Source: Massilia sp. CF038 (lineage in GTDB: Bacteria; Pseudomonadota; Gammaproteobacteria; Burkholderiales; Burkholderiaceae_D). From it: a stretch of DNA of 64,000 bases. Shown here one piece after another: positions 48,154 to 56,650 of the stretch. Each line of letters begins with the position of its first letter. Positions within the stretch are counted from its first letter, which is position 1. The notes under the pieces are model-generated. The model saw only the letters and a program-made list of their open reading frames with translations, did not search any database and had not been told where the DNA came from. The position numbers and the translations under genes are program-made. The DNA lies in contig NZ_FQWU01000002.1 of NCBI RefSeq assembly GCF_900129765.1, positions 992,001-1,056,000 of the forward strand, in the 5' to 3' direction.

Positions 48154-50718
48154 TTAGAATAGGTTCGCTTTCAGGCTTAGTTTATAGGTACGGCCATACT
48201 GTTCGTTTTGCACGTTGTAGGCTTTCGCGCCCTGATACACATAGTACTTCTCGTTGTTCAGGTTGATCCCTTCAAAGACTAGCTGCACCTGTTTGCTCAG
48301 CTGGTAGCCAAACGAGAAGTCGACCTGGCGCTGTCCATCCACATACGCATCGGCCTTGGCATCGAGGATGTCACTGCCCACCTGCAGCAGGTAATTCGAT
48401 TTGTGGTTCAGCGCCAGACGGGTGCTGACCGGACCGTTCTCGTAGCCCAGCATCAGATTGACGATTTGCTTGGACTGGCCCGGCAGGCGAATCTCGCGCC
48501 CCAGCGTGCTCTTGGTGGCCAGGTCATAGCGGCTGATATCGGCGCGGGCGCTGTTGACGCTCGCATTGGCGCCAACGATCAGGCCATTCCATGGTGCGGG
48601 CAGCATGCGCAGCGCATGCGAATAGGACAGCTCGATCCCGCGCACCCGGGCCTTGTCGCCATTGGCGTAGCTGATCGCCGATGTGTAGCCGCTCCAGGCG
48701 CCGGTACCGGCCAGGTCCGTCGTGTAGGTAAAGTTGTCGATATTCTTGCTGTACAGGTAGGCCGACAGCGCACCGTTTGCACCCAGCATGTGCTCGATAC
48801 CCAGATCCAGATTGGACGACTTGAGCGGCGCCAGATCCGGATTGCCGATCACCGCTTCGGTGTTGCTGACCAGGCTGACACCAGGCGCCAGCTGGCTGAA
48901 ATTGGCACGCACCACCGAGTTGCTCCAGGCCGCACGCAGGGTGGTCTGGGCATCGATGTCGTAGCGCGCCTGCAAGTTGGGCAGCCAGTTGGAATACGAC
49001 TTGGCGCTGTTGACCGCGCGCACGCCAGCCGTGCTGGTTTCGAAGCCGGCCGTGGTGAAGTCCGTGCGCTCGTTGCGCACACCTGCCAGCAAGCGCCACG
49101 CGCCGATGTCAGCACCGGCCTGCAGATAGCCGGCATTGATATCTTCGTGCATGCTGTAATCATTGATCGCCGATGCATCGGCCAGCAAGGCGCCGGCGCG
49201 CGGCAAAGCTGCCACGCGTTCGCGAATGGCCTGCGCGCTGATGCCTGGCCCGAGGCTGGCAAACGGATAGTCGAGCGGGCCCTGGGTAAAGTCCGACATC
49301 ACGATGCTGCCCGCGCCCCAGTAATTGGGACTGGTCGCAGTCTTGGACGTGTAGGCCCATTGGTTGGTATCGTTCTCCTTCTGGCGGCGGCTGAACTTGA
49401 AACCACCCTTGATGTCGAACATACCGAGCTGGCGGGTCAGGTCCAGCTTTGCGTGGTGTTCGGCATCGTTGCTGTCACGCGCCTGCAGCGTAATGCCTTG
49501 CAGACGGTACTGGGCCGGGTCGGCCAGGCTTGCCGGGCCCTGCAGCACGGGGGTCTCGGTCCCGCTAAAGCGCACACGGCTCACGTTGGCCGCTGCGCGA
49601 AAACGCGCATCGTTGATGCTTTCTGGCGTCTCTTCGCTGGCTTTGCTGCTGCCCGCGCTGGCAGCCAGTTTCCAGTCGTCGAAGCGGGTTTCCCCACCCA
49701 GGACGACGGAACTGATTTCTTGCGTGTACTTGCGCTGGCGCAGACGCCGTTCTGCCCGCGCCGTCGTATCGGTATCGGGTGCCGCGCTGCCACCGGTAAA
49801 GTTGGACAGCGTCAGGCGGTCGCGCACTTCATCATCGCTGAAGCGGCTGAGCAAGGTGCGCAGATACAGGGTCTGCCCTGCTTGCGGCCGGTAATCCAGA
49901 TTCACCGCCAAGGCCTTGCGTTCGCGCTCGGGCAGATAGTTGCGAAATTCCAGGTTGCTCAGCTTGCCGTCTTTCCAGCCGCCGCCCGTTTCCACATCGT
50001 CCGAACCAAAGCTGCGGCGCTCCACACTCAGGCCGGCGGCAACGCCGAGTTTGCCATCGAGGAAGCGGTCCGCCAGCAGCACGCTGGCGTTCGGGCTGTT
50101 GCTGGCGGTGTTCTGATCATGCCCGACCCCAGCCTGCACCGACACCAGCCGCCCAGGCAAATCAAACGCCGACAGGGTCTTCACTTCCACCGATCCGCCC
50201 AGCGAATTGGCATCTTGGTCGGGCGTGAGGGTTTTGCTCACTTCCAGCGTCCGTACCAGACCCGCTGGCAGCACATCAAGCGCCACCGCGCGCCGCCCTG
50301 CTTCCGGTGACGGCACCGTGGCACCATTGATGGTGACCGCGTTATAGTCCGGCCCCATGCCGCGCACCACGATGTAGCGGCCCTCGCCCTGATCGCGCTG
50401 CACCGCCACGCCCGGCAGGCGCGCCAGCGCTTCGGCCGCATTCTTGTCCGGCAGGCCGCCAATATCGTCGCTGCTGACCACACTGACAATCTGGTCGGCC
50501 TTCTGTTGCAGCGCCAGCGCGCGCCGCATGCTCGAACGCTGTCCGGAGATGAGCACCGTGTCGCCTTGCAGCGCGCTGGCCTCGGTGGCGCCGGGCAGCG
50601 GCGCCAAATCCGCGCCGTGGGCGGCGCACATCTGCGCGGCAGCGAAGGCGAACAGGGTCAGGCGCGGGGTCAGGCGCGGGGTCAGGCGAATACGGGATGG
50701 TGTGGTGTGGCGTGTCAT
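48154..50718 (-). CDS. TonB-dependent outer-membrane receptor
   Basis: An 854-residue receptor of the large-substrate TonB type (TIGR01782-like). Seen: a signal peptide with an RLTP tandem repeat, a plug with DKNAAEALARLPGVAVQRDQ and VRGMGPDYNAVTINGATVPS, and a barrel ending with aromatic Phe (LSLKANLF). Lying just upstream of the phytase in the same direction, it may import phytate or its products across the outer membrane; this is inference. The start is placed at MTRHTTPS because upstream codons look non-coding, but the ribosome site there is weak. Confidence 0.9.
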   Translation of the reverse strand: MTRHTTPSRIRLTPRLTPRLTLFAFAAAQMCAAHGADLAPLPGATEASALQGDTVLISGQRSSMRRALALQQKADQIVSVVSSDDIGGLPDKNAAEALARLPGVAVQRDQGEGRYIVVRGMGPDYNAVTINGATVPSPEAGRRAVALDVLPAGLVRTLEVSKTLTPDQDANSLGGSVEVKTLSAFDLPGRLVSVQAGVGHDQNTASNSPNASVLLADRFLDGKLGVAAGLSVERRSFGSDDVETGGGWKDGKLSNLEFRNYLPERERKALAVNLDYRPQAGQTLYLRTLLSRFSDDEVRDRLTLSNFTGGSAAPDTDTTARAERRLRQRKYTQEISSVVLGGETRFDDWKLAASAGSSKASEETPESINDARFRAAANVSRVRFSGTETPVLQGPASLADPAQYRLQGITLQARDSNDAEHHAKLDLTRQLGMFDIKGGFKFSRRQKENDTNQWAYTSKTATSPNYWGAGSIVMSDFTQGPLDYPFASLGPGISAQAIRERVAALPRAGALLADASAINDYSMHEDINAGYLQAGADIGAWRLLAGVRNERTDFTTAGFETSTAGVRAVNSAKSYSNWLPNLQARYDIDAQTTLRAAWSNSVVRANFSQLAPGVSLVSNTEAVIGNPDLAPLKSSNLDLGIEHMLGANGALSAYLYSKNIDNFTYTTDLAGTGAWSGYTSAISYANGDKARVRGIELSYSHALRMLPAPWNGLIVGANASVNSARADISRYDLATKSTLGREIRLPGQSKQIVNLMLGYENGPVSTRLALNHKSNYLLQVGSDILDAKADAYVDGQRQVDFSFGYQLSKQVQLVFEGINLNNEKYYVYQGAKAYNVQNEQYGRTYKLSLKANLF
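50656..50688. repeat. 12-bp tandem repeat in the receptor signal peptide
   Basis: Nearly three copies of GGTCAGGCGCGG (12 bp) in tandem, encoding RLTPRLTPRLTL at the receptor N-terminus. Because the unit is a multiple of three, copy-number slippage would change the signal peptide by four residues without a frameshift. Confidence 0.75.
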
Positions 50719-50983
50719 GTCGGGCCGATCAGTGGAATGGAAAACAGGGCGCAGTCTAGATAGCCAATATGTCCATTTCGTGACAGCGGCACCCATCAGC
50801 TGCGCATGGCGCCACGCTTGCGCTGCTTTGCCCCCTGCGCTGTGCCTTGCTGCCGCGTGTCGCTGAATGGGGCGCCTGAGCTGATATGACTGTGGCGTCT
50901 GAGCCAATCGGACCCCCACTTGTCATCGAGCCGTCACGCCAGCCGTCTACCATCGGGAAGCATTAACCTCACCGGACACTCCC

Positions 50984-51907
50984 ATGCTACGAACCCACCG
51001 CATCCCACTTTTGCTGGCAGGGCTCGCCGCCCTCGTCTGGTTCGTCCTCTTTGCCTCGCTGGGCGTGGCCAAACCGGCCGCGCAATGGAAACTGCTCGAT
51101 ATCGCCAGTGAGAGCAGCATCGCGCTGATGGCCTTCGCCTGGCTGCTGGTGGTCTTGAGCAGCCGGCCCGCCGGACGCACCACCGCCCTGCTGGCGGGCG
51201 GCCTGGCCGGCCTGATGCTGGGCGCATGGGCCGACGTGCTGGACGAATTCTTCGTCATCGCCAAAGGCCTGTACTGGAACCATGTTCTGGAAAGCGGCAC
51301 CACGCTCATGGGCATGGCGGTGCTGAGCTGCGGCCTGCTGTACTGGCGCCGTGAGCAGCTGATGGTCACGGATCACCTGCAAAAGCGCGAACGCCTGTTC
51401 CGCGACCACCGTGCCTTCGATCCGCTGACCCAGCTGGCCGACGCCGATTATCTGCGCGAGCAGCTGCGCATCGAATACGAACGCGGTGCACCCGATTGCA
51501 GCCTGCTCATGCTCGACATCGACAATTTCCACCTCATCAACCGCGATTATGGGCAGCGCGAAGGCGACCGCCTGCTGCAGGCAGTGACGCACATGCTGCT
51601 GCTGAACCTGCGCAGCAGCGATCTGCTGTGCCGCTATGCGGGCGACCGCTTCGCCGTGCTGGTGCCGCACACCGATGCCGATGCCGCCCGCGCCCTGGCG
51701 GACCATCTGCGCCGCGCAGTGGCCAGCCTGCGCCACCACGCTCAGCGCAGTGGCCAGCCGATCCAGGTGAGCGTGCGTTATGCAGCGCGCAGTGTCGATG
51801 CCGATCCGCGCCAGCTGCTCAAAGAATTGAACCGGGCCCTCGAGCGGCGCATGTCCTCGCTGGCGCCAGCGGACGAACGCAGTGCGCACGCCGCGCGCCA
51901 GGCGTGA
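50984..51907 (+). CDS. Four-helix membrane protein with degenerate GGDEF domain
   Basis: A 307-residue protein with four N-terminal hydrophobic helices (about residues 8-28, 37-58, 66-88 and 100-120) and a GGDEF domain. The catalytic motif reads AGDRF at residues 219-223: the glutamate needed for metal is replaced by Arg, so cyclase activity is unlikely. The I-site RSSD (residues 210-213), five residues before it, is intact, so it may bind cyclic-di-GMP as a sensor. Its stop overlaps the start of an AraC-type regulator (GTGA), suggesting a shared pathway. Confidence 0.85.
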   Translation: MLRTHRIPLLLAGLAALVWFVLFASLGVAKPAAQWKLLDIASESSIALMAFAWLLVVLSSRPAGRTTALLAGGLAGLMLGAWADVLDEFFVIAKGLYWNHVLESGTTLMGMAVLSCGLLYWRREQLMVTDHLQKRERLFRDHRAFDPLTQLADADYLREQLRIEYERGAPDCSLLMLDIDNFHLINRDYGQREGDRLLQAVTHMLLLNLRSSDLLCRYAGDRFAVLVPHTDADAARALADHLRRAVASLRHHAQRSGQPIQVSVRYAARSVDADPRQLLKELNRALERRMSSLAPADERSAHAARQA

Positions 51908-52911
51908 GTGACATCGTTCACGCCGGCCAGGCTTGCATCCCGGCGCTGCACCAGCCAGCGCTGGCCCTCGACTTTGCGCTGGCGCGCGAGCTGACGCCGC
52001 AGCAAGCGTACAAGGGCCTGGACCAGCGCGACCTTGATGCGGGCGCGCTGATCGCACCTGCCCAGTATCTGCGTCTGCTGGCCAACGTGGCCAGCTCCCT
52101 GGCGCGCACCGACACCAGCTTTTTGCTGGGCCAGCAAATGCTGCCCGGGCACTTCGGGGCGCTCAGCCATGCCCTCATGCATGCGCACTGCCTGCGCGAT
52201 GCGCTCACGCTGCTCACGCGTCATCAAGTAGCACTGTGTCCCTTGCTGGCCCCGCATCTGTGCGAGGAAGGCGACTTGGCTATCCTGTATTGGACCGACA
52301 GTGCCGGCAGCGGCGCCCAGCGCGGCTTTCTGGTGGAGATGCACATGACGGCAGTCAGCGCGATGTGCCGCTGGCTGAGTGGGGCGCCCTTGCCCTGGCA
52401 CTTCTGCTTTAACCGGACCCAGCCGCGCTATACCGAACAGCACGAAGTCCATCTGGGGACCGACTTGCGCTTTAATTGCCACCTCGACGCCATGCTGATC
52501 GACGCGGCCTGGCTGGACCGCCCCTGGCCGCGCAGCAACGCGGTCGCCGTGCGCGCGGCCGCCGCCGTGCTGCCGCAGCGCACTTTCCTGGTGGCTGTCC
52601 ATGATTATTTGATTGCGCACATCCGCTGCGCGCCCACGCTGGAACAGTGCGCAAGCGCCTTTGCCGTCAGCGCCGCCACGTTCAAGCGCCATCTGGCCGC
52701 GCACGGCAGCAACTTCCAGGCCGAGCTGGATATGGCCCGCTCGCACGTGGCGCTGCGCCTGTTTCAGCGCGGCGAAGACAATGATGCCGTGGCCCGCCAT
52801 CTGGGCTTTCACGACGCCAATAATTTCCGCCGCTCCTATAAACGCTGGACCGGCATCACGCCCATGCTGGTGCGCGCCAGCCTGGCAGCTTATCGCTTGC
52901 AATCGCGCTGA
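51904..52911 (+). CDS. AraC-family transcriptional regulator with GTG start
   Basis: About 335 residues: an N-terminal Arabinose_bd-type domain (PF12625-like; ALDFALARELTPQQAYKGL) and a C-terminal AraC helix-turn-helix pair (TLEQCASAFAVSAATFKRHLA, then DAVARHLGFHDANNFRRSYKRWTG). The start is taken as GTG at 51904, which shares GTGA with the GGDEF protein's stop; the frame extends upstream but that part is a shadow of the GGDEF gene. This length matches OruR-type regulators. Target genes unknown; the hemP unit lies immediately downstream. Confidence 0.88.
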   Translation: MSDIVHAGQACIPALHQPALALDFALARELTPQQAYKGLDQRDLDAGALIAPAQYLRLLANVASSLARTDTSFLLGQQMLPGHFGALSHALMHAHCLRDALTLLTRHQVALCPLLAPHLCEEGDLAILYWTDSAGSGAQRGFLVEMHMTAVSAMCRWLSGAPLPWHFCFNRTQPRYTEQHEVHLGTDLRFNCHLDAMLIDAAWLDRPWPRSNAVAVRAAAAVLPQRTFLVAVHDYLIAHIRCAPTLEQCASAFAVSAATFKRHLAAHGSNFQAELDMARSHVALRLFQRGEDNDAVARHLGFHDANNFRRSYKRWTGITPMLVRASLAAYRLQSR

Positions 52912-52928
52912 ACATCGGCCATAATCTA

Positions 52929-52947
52929 AATGAGAATAGTTCTCATT
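52929..52947. promoter_or_regulatory. Fur box upstream of hemP
   Basis: A perfect 19-bp palindrome AATGAGAA-TAG-TTCTCATT in an AT-rich spot. It is a close match to the Fur consensus built from GATAAT-type hexamers and lies 15 bases before the hemP ATG. It predicts iron repression of hemP. Confidence 0.85.
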
Positions 52948-52962
52948 CATGAAAGGCGATCC

Positions 52963-53127
52963 ATGCGTACTCCTACCCCAGCCCCGCCGCCAGCGCCGCC
53001 TGCACCGCCCGAACGGCTCAAAAGCCAGGATCTGCTGCGCCAGGCCAAGGCAATTGAAATCGAACACGATGGAAAAATCTACGAACTGCGCGTCACCCGG
53101 CTCAACAAGCTGATCCTGACCGCCTGA
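52963..53127 (+). CDS. hemP: Hemin uptake protein HemP
   Basis: A 54-residue HemP-family protein. Seen: a Pro-rich front, then LKSQDLLRQAKAIEIEHDGKIYELRVTRLNKLILT, the conserved HemP core ending in the KLILTK-type strand. HemP proteins act with heme-uptake genes or regulate the heme receptor in betaproteobacteria. The start at MRTPTPAP has AAAGG upstream; an ATG at 52930 lies inside the Fur box and is rejected. Confidence 0.9.
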   Translation: MRTPTPAPPPAPPAPPERLKSQDLLRQAKAIEIEHDGKIYELRVTRLNKLILTA

Positions 53128-53198
53128 TCACCCCATAGCCAGCCAGCTGCAATCCCCTTGCGCCAGCCAGCCAACCACCCTTTACCAGGAGCGTTGCA

Positions 53199-53507
53199 AT
53201 GGCTATCGACTTGGAAAATTCACGCATGACCGATTTGAACGGCATTGGACAACCGGAGCTGCTGGTGTCGAGTGCCCTGCACCTGATGTCGCACTACAGC
53301 GCCAGCGCCGGCCAGGTTGCACCCTGCCTCAAGCTGGCCTCGGTCATCGAGCGCCACCTGCGCGCCCTGGCCGGACACGGTGACCTCAATCCCGTGCTGC
53401 GCGCCACCTGCCAGCAATTGTCCGAGCAGTGGGCGGCTGTGGTCGACGATGCGATGCCAAGGCCGCCGCGGCAATCGCTGTTCGAACGCCTGGTACGCAG
53501 CCACTGA
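53199..53507 (+). CDS. Small hypothetical protein downstream of hemP
   Basis: A 102-residue protein with AGGAG upstream of its start. It is mostly helical (LLVSSALHLMSHYSASAG, CLKLASVIERHLRALA, CQQLSEQWAAVVDDA) with no signal peptide. Its position after hemP suggests iron control from the same Fur box. No family is recognised beyond this context. It converges on the GH13-like gene. Confidence 0.75.
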   Translation: MAIDLENSRMTDLNGIGQPELLVSSALHLMSHYSASAGQVAPCLKLASVIERHLRALAGHGDLNPVLRATCQQLSEQWAAVVDDAMPRPPRQSLFERLVRSH

Positions 53508-53525
53508 GCGCGGCTGACTGACGCA

Positions 53526-55136
53526 TCAAGCCTTGGCGATGGCGCAGCCGCAGGCGCCGATGCTGTTTGCAGCCACGGCGCGTGCATACAGCAACTGGTG
53601 CGATGCAAATGCCGGTGGCAAGGCACACGCCGTATCGGACAGATTGACCGCCACCAAAATGCGCTGCTGCGCCGTGCTGCGCCAGTACATCAGCAGCTGG
53701 GGTGCGCCGCTGCGCACAAAATGCACGGCACCCTGGCGCAGTGCCGGCAAGGCGCCACGCAGCGCGATCAGGTTGCGGTAATGGTCGAATGTGGGGCGAT
53801 CAAAACTGCGCCAGTCGAGCGAAAAGTCATCGAACAGCGAACGCCAGTCCTGCCAGCGCGGCTCGTTGAATTCCTGCCCCATCATTAAATGCGGTACCCC
53901 GTCCAGCGTCATGATCACGGCCGCTGCCGCCAGATGCAGGTCGTGTCCGAAATAGCGGAACGCGCGCCCCTGTTCCTTCTCTTCCAGCCAGCGCATGCGC
54001 AGCGCGCCACGCGGGAAGGTGTAGGTCGACTCTTCCCATTGCCAGCGCAATGCATCGGCCCCAGTCTCGCCCCGGGCCACGCGCAGCATGGTCTCGCGCG
54101 CACCGGCGTCGCCGGTAAGGTCGCAGGCATCGAGGTGGTGCAACTCATCGCTGGAGTGGGCAATCAGAACCAGGTCGGCACGGGCGGCCAGCAGTTCAGC
54201 GCGGATCTCGTCGAGGAAGTCGGTGGGCGTGATGTCGGCGTCGTCAAAACGCAATCCATCGAAGGCGTAAGTGGCGAGCCAATCCTGCATGGCATCAATC
54301 AGCCAGGCACGCAGCGGCTTGCTGGCGAAGTTAAAACCGGCAAAGTAGCTGCGATTCGGGACCAGGTAGTTCAGCTGGCCCGCGCTGTCGTGGGTGAACC
54401 ACTCCGGATGGCTGAGCGTCAGCACGTTGTCGACGGCGGCGCGGTTGAGGGTCCAGTCATATATGACGCGCATGCCGCGCGCATGCAGGTCGGCCACCAG
54501 GGCGCGCAAACCCGCCGCGTCACCCAGCGCGGGGTCGATGGCGCAAAAATCGCGCACTGCGTACGGGTCGCCATGTTCACCGAGGCGGCCCTGCACGCCA
54601 ATGGGCGTGACGGGCATCAGCCACACGATCGACACCCCCAGTTCCTGCAGATGACCCAGACGCGCACGCACGCCGTCGAAGGTGCCGCCAAAGGCGCGCA
54701 CCGACAGCTGATAGATCACGCCGTCGGCCAGCCACTGCGGGCTGATCACGGCGCTGCGGCGCCGGTACAAGTCGCCCGGGGTTTGCTGCGAAACGGCGCC
54801 GGTGCGAACGAACACGTCGCCAAATTCGTTGATGGTAAAGCAGGAGTTGTTTTGTGCGTCTTCCGATACCCATGGGTTGGCCGGGTCACGAATCCACGCG
54901 CTGCCGTTGACCACGAATTTGTAGTGATGGCGTCCGGGATCCGCCCTGACCGTGGTCTGCCAGGTGTTCGCGCCGACGCGGGTCAGGGGCGCGGCATCGC
55001 CCACCCAGCTGTTGAAGGTACCCGCCACGGCCACTGAAGCGGTGTCCGGGCCGCCCTCGAAGGTGAATCGGATGCCGCCTTTGGCGGTCTTTTGCGGCAG
55101 CAGATCGTGCCGAATGTGCTGTTGTTTGCTGGTCAT
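53526..55136 (-). CDS. GH13-like alpha-amylase family protein with CBM48
   Basis: A 536-residue protein: an N-terminal CBM48/AMPK-type glycogen-binding domain (about 15-95; VAVAGTFNSWVGDAAPL, HYKFVVNGSAW) and a GH13 barrel. The nucleophile region FDGLRFDDADI keeps Asp298. Region I reads YDWTLNRA with Arg where His is usual, and the acid/base position shows LIAHSSDE, with His327 where Glu is normally found. The active site therefore looks degenerate. Start at MTSKQQH; an in-frame upstream part is rejected. It is divergent from a LacI regulator. Sugar target unknown. Confidence 0.8.
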   Translation of the reverse strand: MTSKQQHIRHDLLPQKTAKGGIRFTFEGGPDTASVAVAGTFNSWVGDAAPLTRVGANTWQTTVRADPGRHHYKFVVNGSAWIRDPANPWVSEDAQNNSCFTINEFGDVFVRTGAVSQQTPGDLYRRRSAVISPQWLADGVIYQLSVRAFGGTFDGVRARLGHLQELGVSIVWLMPVTPIGVQGRLGEHGDPYAVRDFCAIDPALGDAAGLRALVADLHARGMRVIYDWTLNRAAVDNVLTLSHPEWFTHDSAGQLNYLVPNRSYFAGFNFASKPLRAWLIDAMQDWLATYAFDGLRFDDADITPTDFLDEIRAELLAARADLVLIAHSSDELHHLDACDLTGDAGARETMLRVARGETGADALRWQWEESTYTFPRGALRMRWLEEKEQGRAFRYFGHDLHLAAAAVIMTLDGVPHLMMGQEFNEPRWQDWRSLFDDFSLDWRSFDRPTFDHYRNLIALRGALPALRQGAVHFVRSGAPQLLMYWRSTAQQRILVAVNLSDTACALPPAFASHQLLYARAVAANSIGACGCAIAKA

Positions 55137-55195
55137 GATTTCACATTTTACCCCCAGCGTGCGGGAGCGCGGCTGCGGCCGTGCAGCTTTTTTAC

Positions 55196-55214
55196 TGGCA
55201 AACCACACTTGCCA
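55196..55214. promoter_or_regulatory. Candidate LacI-family operator
   Basis: TGGCAA-(7)-TTGCCA, a perfect 6-bp inverted repeat in the divergent gap before lacI, 40 bases from its start. It lacks the central CG usual in LacI operators, so the call is tentative. Confidence 0.3.
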
Positions 55215-55253
55215 TGGTAACCTCCGCGTCAAAGAGACTTCACCGGAATCCAC

Positions 55254-56276
55254 TTGAGCGCTCCCGACCACGCAGCCCCACCCTCGACCCTGATCGACGT
55301 CGCCCGCCAGGCCGGCGTCTCGCCCAGCACTGTTTCGCGCATCCTCAACGGCACCGCCAAGGTGTCAGACGACAAGCGCCAGGCGGTGCTGGCAGCCATC
55401 GAGCAAATGAATTTTGCCCCCAACCAGATGGCGCAGGCGCTCAAGAAGGGGCGCTCGATGACCATCGGGATCGTGGTGCAGGATATCGCCAGTCCCTTCT
55501 TCGACGAGACCTTGCGCGGCGTGGACGACGGCCTCAAAGGCACCGGCTACGCGTCCGTGATCGTCAGCGGCCACTGGGACGCGCAGGAGGAAGCGCAGCG
55601 CATTGCCCTGCTGGTCGGGCGCAAGGTAGACGGCATCATCCTGCTGTCGGGCAGAATCGGCGAAGACGCCATTCTTAAATTTGCCGCCCAGCGCCCGATT
55701 GTGGCGACCGGGCGTGGCTTGAACGGCCATAACGCCCACGGCTTCCGCCTCGACCACGACAACGGCGCCTACATGGCAGTGCGGCACCTGATCGAACTGG
55801 GCCACCGCCGCATCGCCTTCATTACCGGCCCCGCCGACAATGACGATGTGGCCGAACGCATGATCGGCTACACGCGCGCGCTGCGCGAAGCAGGCATTGA
55901 AGTCGACCCGGCGCTGGTGGCCGAAAGCGATCTGCACGAAGCGGGCGGCATGGCTGCGGTCGACGCGCTGTTTGCCGCCGGCGGCCAGTTCAGCGCCATT
56001 TTTGCGGCCAACGATTTGTCGGCCTACGGCGCGCGCCTGGGCCTGTACCGGCGCGGGATCCGGGTACCGGAAGACATGTCATTGGTGGGTTTCGACGATT
56101 TGCCCGGATCGGCCTACACCACCCCGCCACTGACGACAGTGCGTCAGCCGCTGTACGAGATGGGGCGCACCGTGACCGGCGCGCTGCTGGCGCTCATCAA
56201 TGGCACGCCGGTGGCGTCGGTGCTGCCGCCGCTTGAACTGGTGGTACGCGAAACCACGCGCCAGCGGCTAGTCTAG
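55254..56276 (+). CDS. LacI-family transcriptional regulator (TTG start)
   Basis: A 340-residue sugar-responsive repressor. Seen: an N-terminal helix-turn-helix STLIDVARQAGVSPSTVSRI with hinge helix NFAPNQMAQALKKGRS, and a periplasmic-binding-like sensor domain (IGIVVQDIASPFFDE; LVGFDDLPGSAYTTPPLTTVRQP). The start codon is TTG at 55254, supported by where the helix-turn-helix begins. Its stop shares CTAG with the stop of the convergent CbiX gene. It is divergent from the GH13-like gene and may control it. Confidence 0.9.
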   Translation: MSAPDHAAPPSTLIDVARQAGVSPSTVSRILNGTAKVSDDKRQAVLAAIEQMNFAPNQMAQALKKGRSMTIGIVVQDIASPFFDETLRGVDDGLKGTGYASVIVSGHWDAQEEAQRIALLVGRKVDGIILLSGRIGEDAILKFAAQRPIVATGRGLNGHNAHGFRLDHDNGAYMAVRHLIELGHRRIAFITGPADNDDVAERMIGYTRALREAGIEVDPALVAESDLHEAGGMAAVDALFAAGGQFSAIFAANDLSAYGARLGLYRRGIRVPEDMSLVGFDDLPGSAYTTPPLTTVRQPLYEMGRTVTGALLALINGTPVASVLPPLELVVRETTRQRLV

Positions 56277-56650
56277 CCGGCGCTGCCGAAGGCGCGCACG
56301 CAGTAGTCCGTCATGGCTTGCAGCACGGCCGGGTCTTCGCCCACCGCACCGGCCACCTCGATCGCCAGGTGCGGGTGATCGGCACGCAGCTGATCGACCA
56401 TCAGCGGCAGGTCGCGCAGCAGATGCCCGCCCTGCCCCAGAAACACCGGCACGATGGTCAGGCCGGTAACTCCGCCCTCGGCCAGCGCTTGCACGTGGGC
56501 CGGCAGGCGCGGCTCCATCAATTCCAGAAACGCCAGCGACACCGGCACGTCCGGCATGCGCTGCTGCGTCAGGTCGCGCAAGCGTTCGAACGGCGCCGCC
56601 CAGGAGGCAGCGCGCGCACCGTGTGCAAATAAAACCAGGGCGCGTGTCAT
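56273..56650 (-). CDS. CbiX/SirB-type chelatase
   Basis: A 125-residue short CbiX-family protein: VLFAHGARAASWAAPFERL (metal-binding His), SLAFLELMEPRLPAHV and VTGLTIVPVFLGQGGHLLRDLP. Short CbiX/SirB enzymes insert iron or cobalt into sirohydrochlorin. It could complete siroheme for CysI after CobA, as CysG is not seen. Its start overlaps the lptG stop (ATGA), although no role in lipopolysaccharide is known. Confidence 0.88.
   Translation of the reverse strand: MTRALVLFAHGARAASWAAPFERLRDLTQQRMPDVPVSLAFLELMEPRLPAHVQALAEGGVTGLTIVPVFLGQGGHLLRDLPLMVDQLRADHPHLAIEVAGAVGEDPAVLQAMTDYCVRAFGSAG

Noticed and set aside
48403-50310. 635-residue plus-strand frame opposite the TonB receptor
   Set aside because: Arg/Ala/Gly-rich shadow without a ribosome site; the minus strand has plug and barrel features.
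51496-51903. Upstream extension of the AraC gene into the GGDEF gene
   Set aside because: The peptide is Arg/Pro/Cys-rich and overlaps a confirmed gene; the PF12625-like domain starts right after GTG at 51904.
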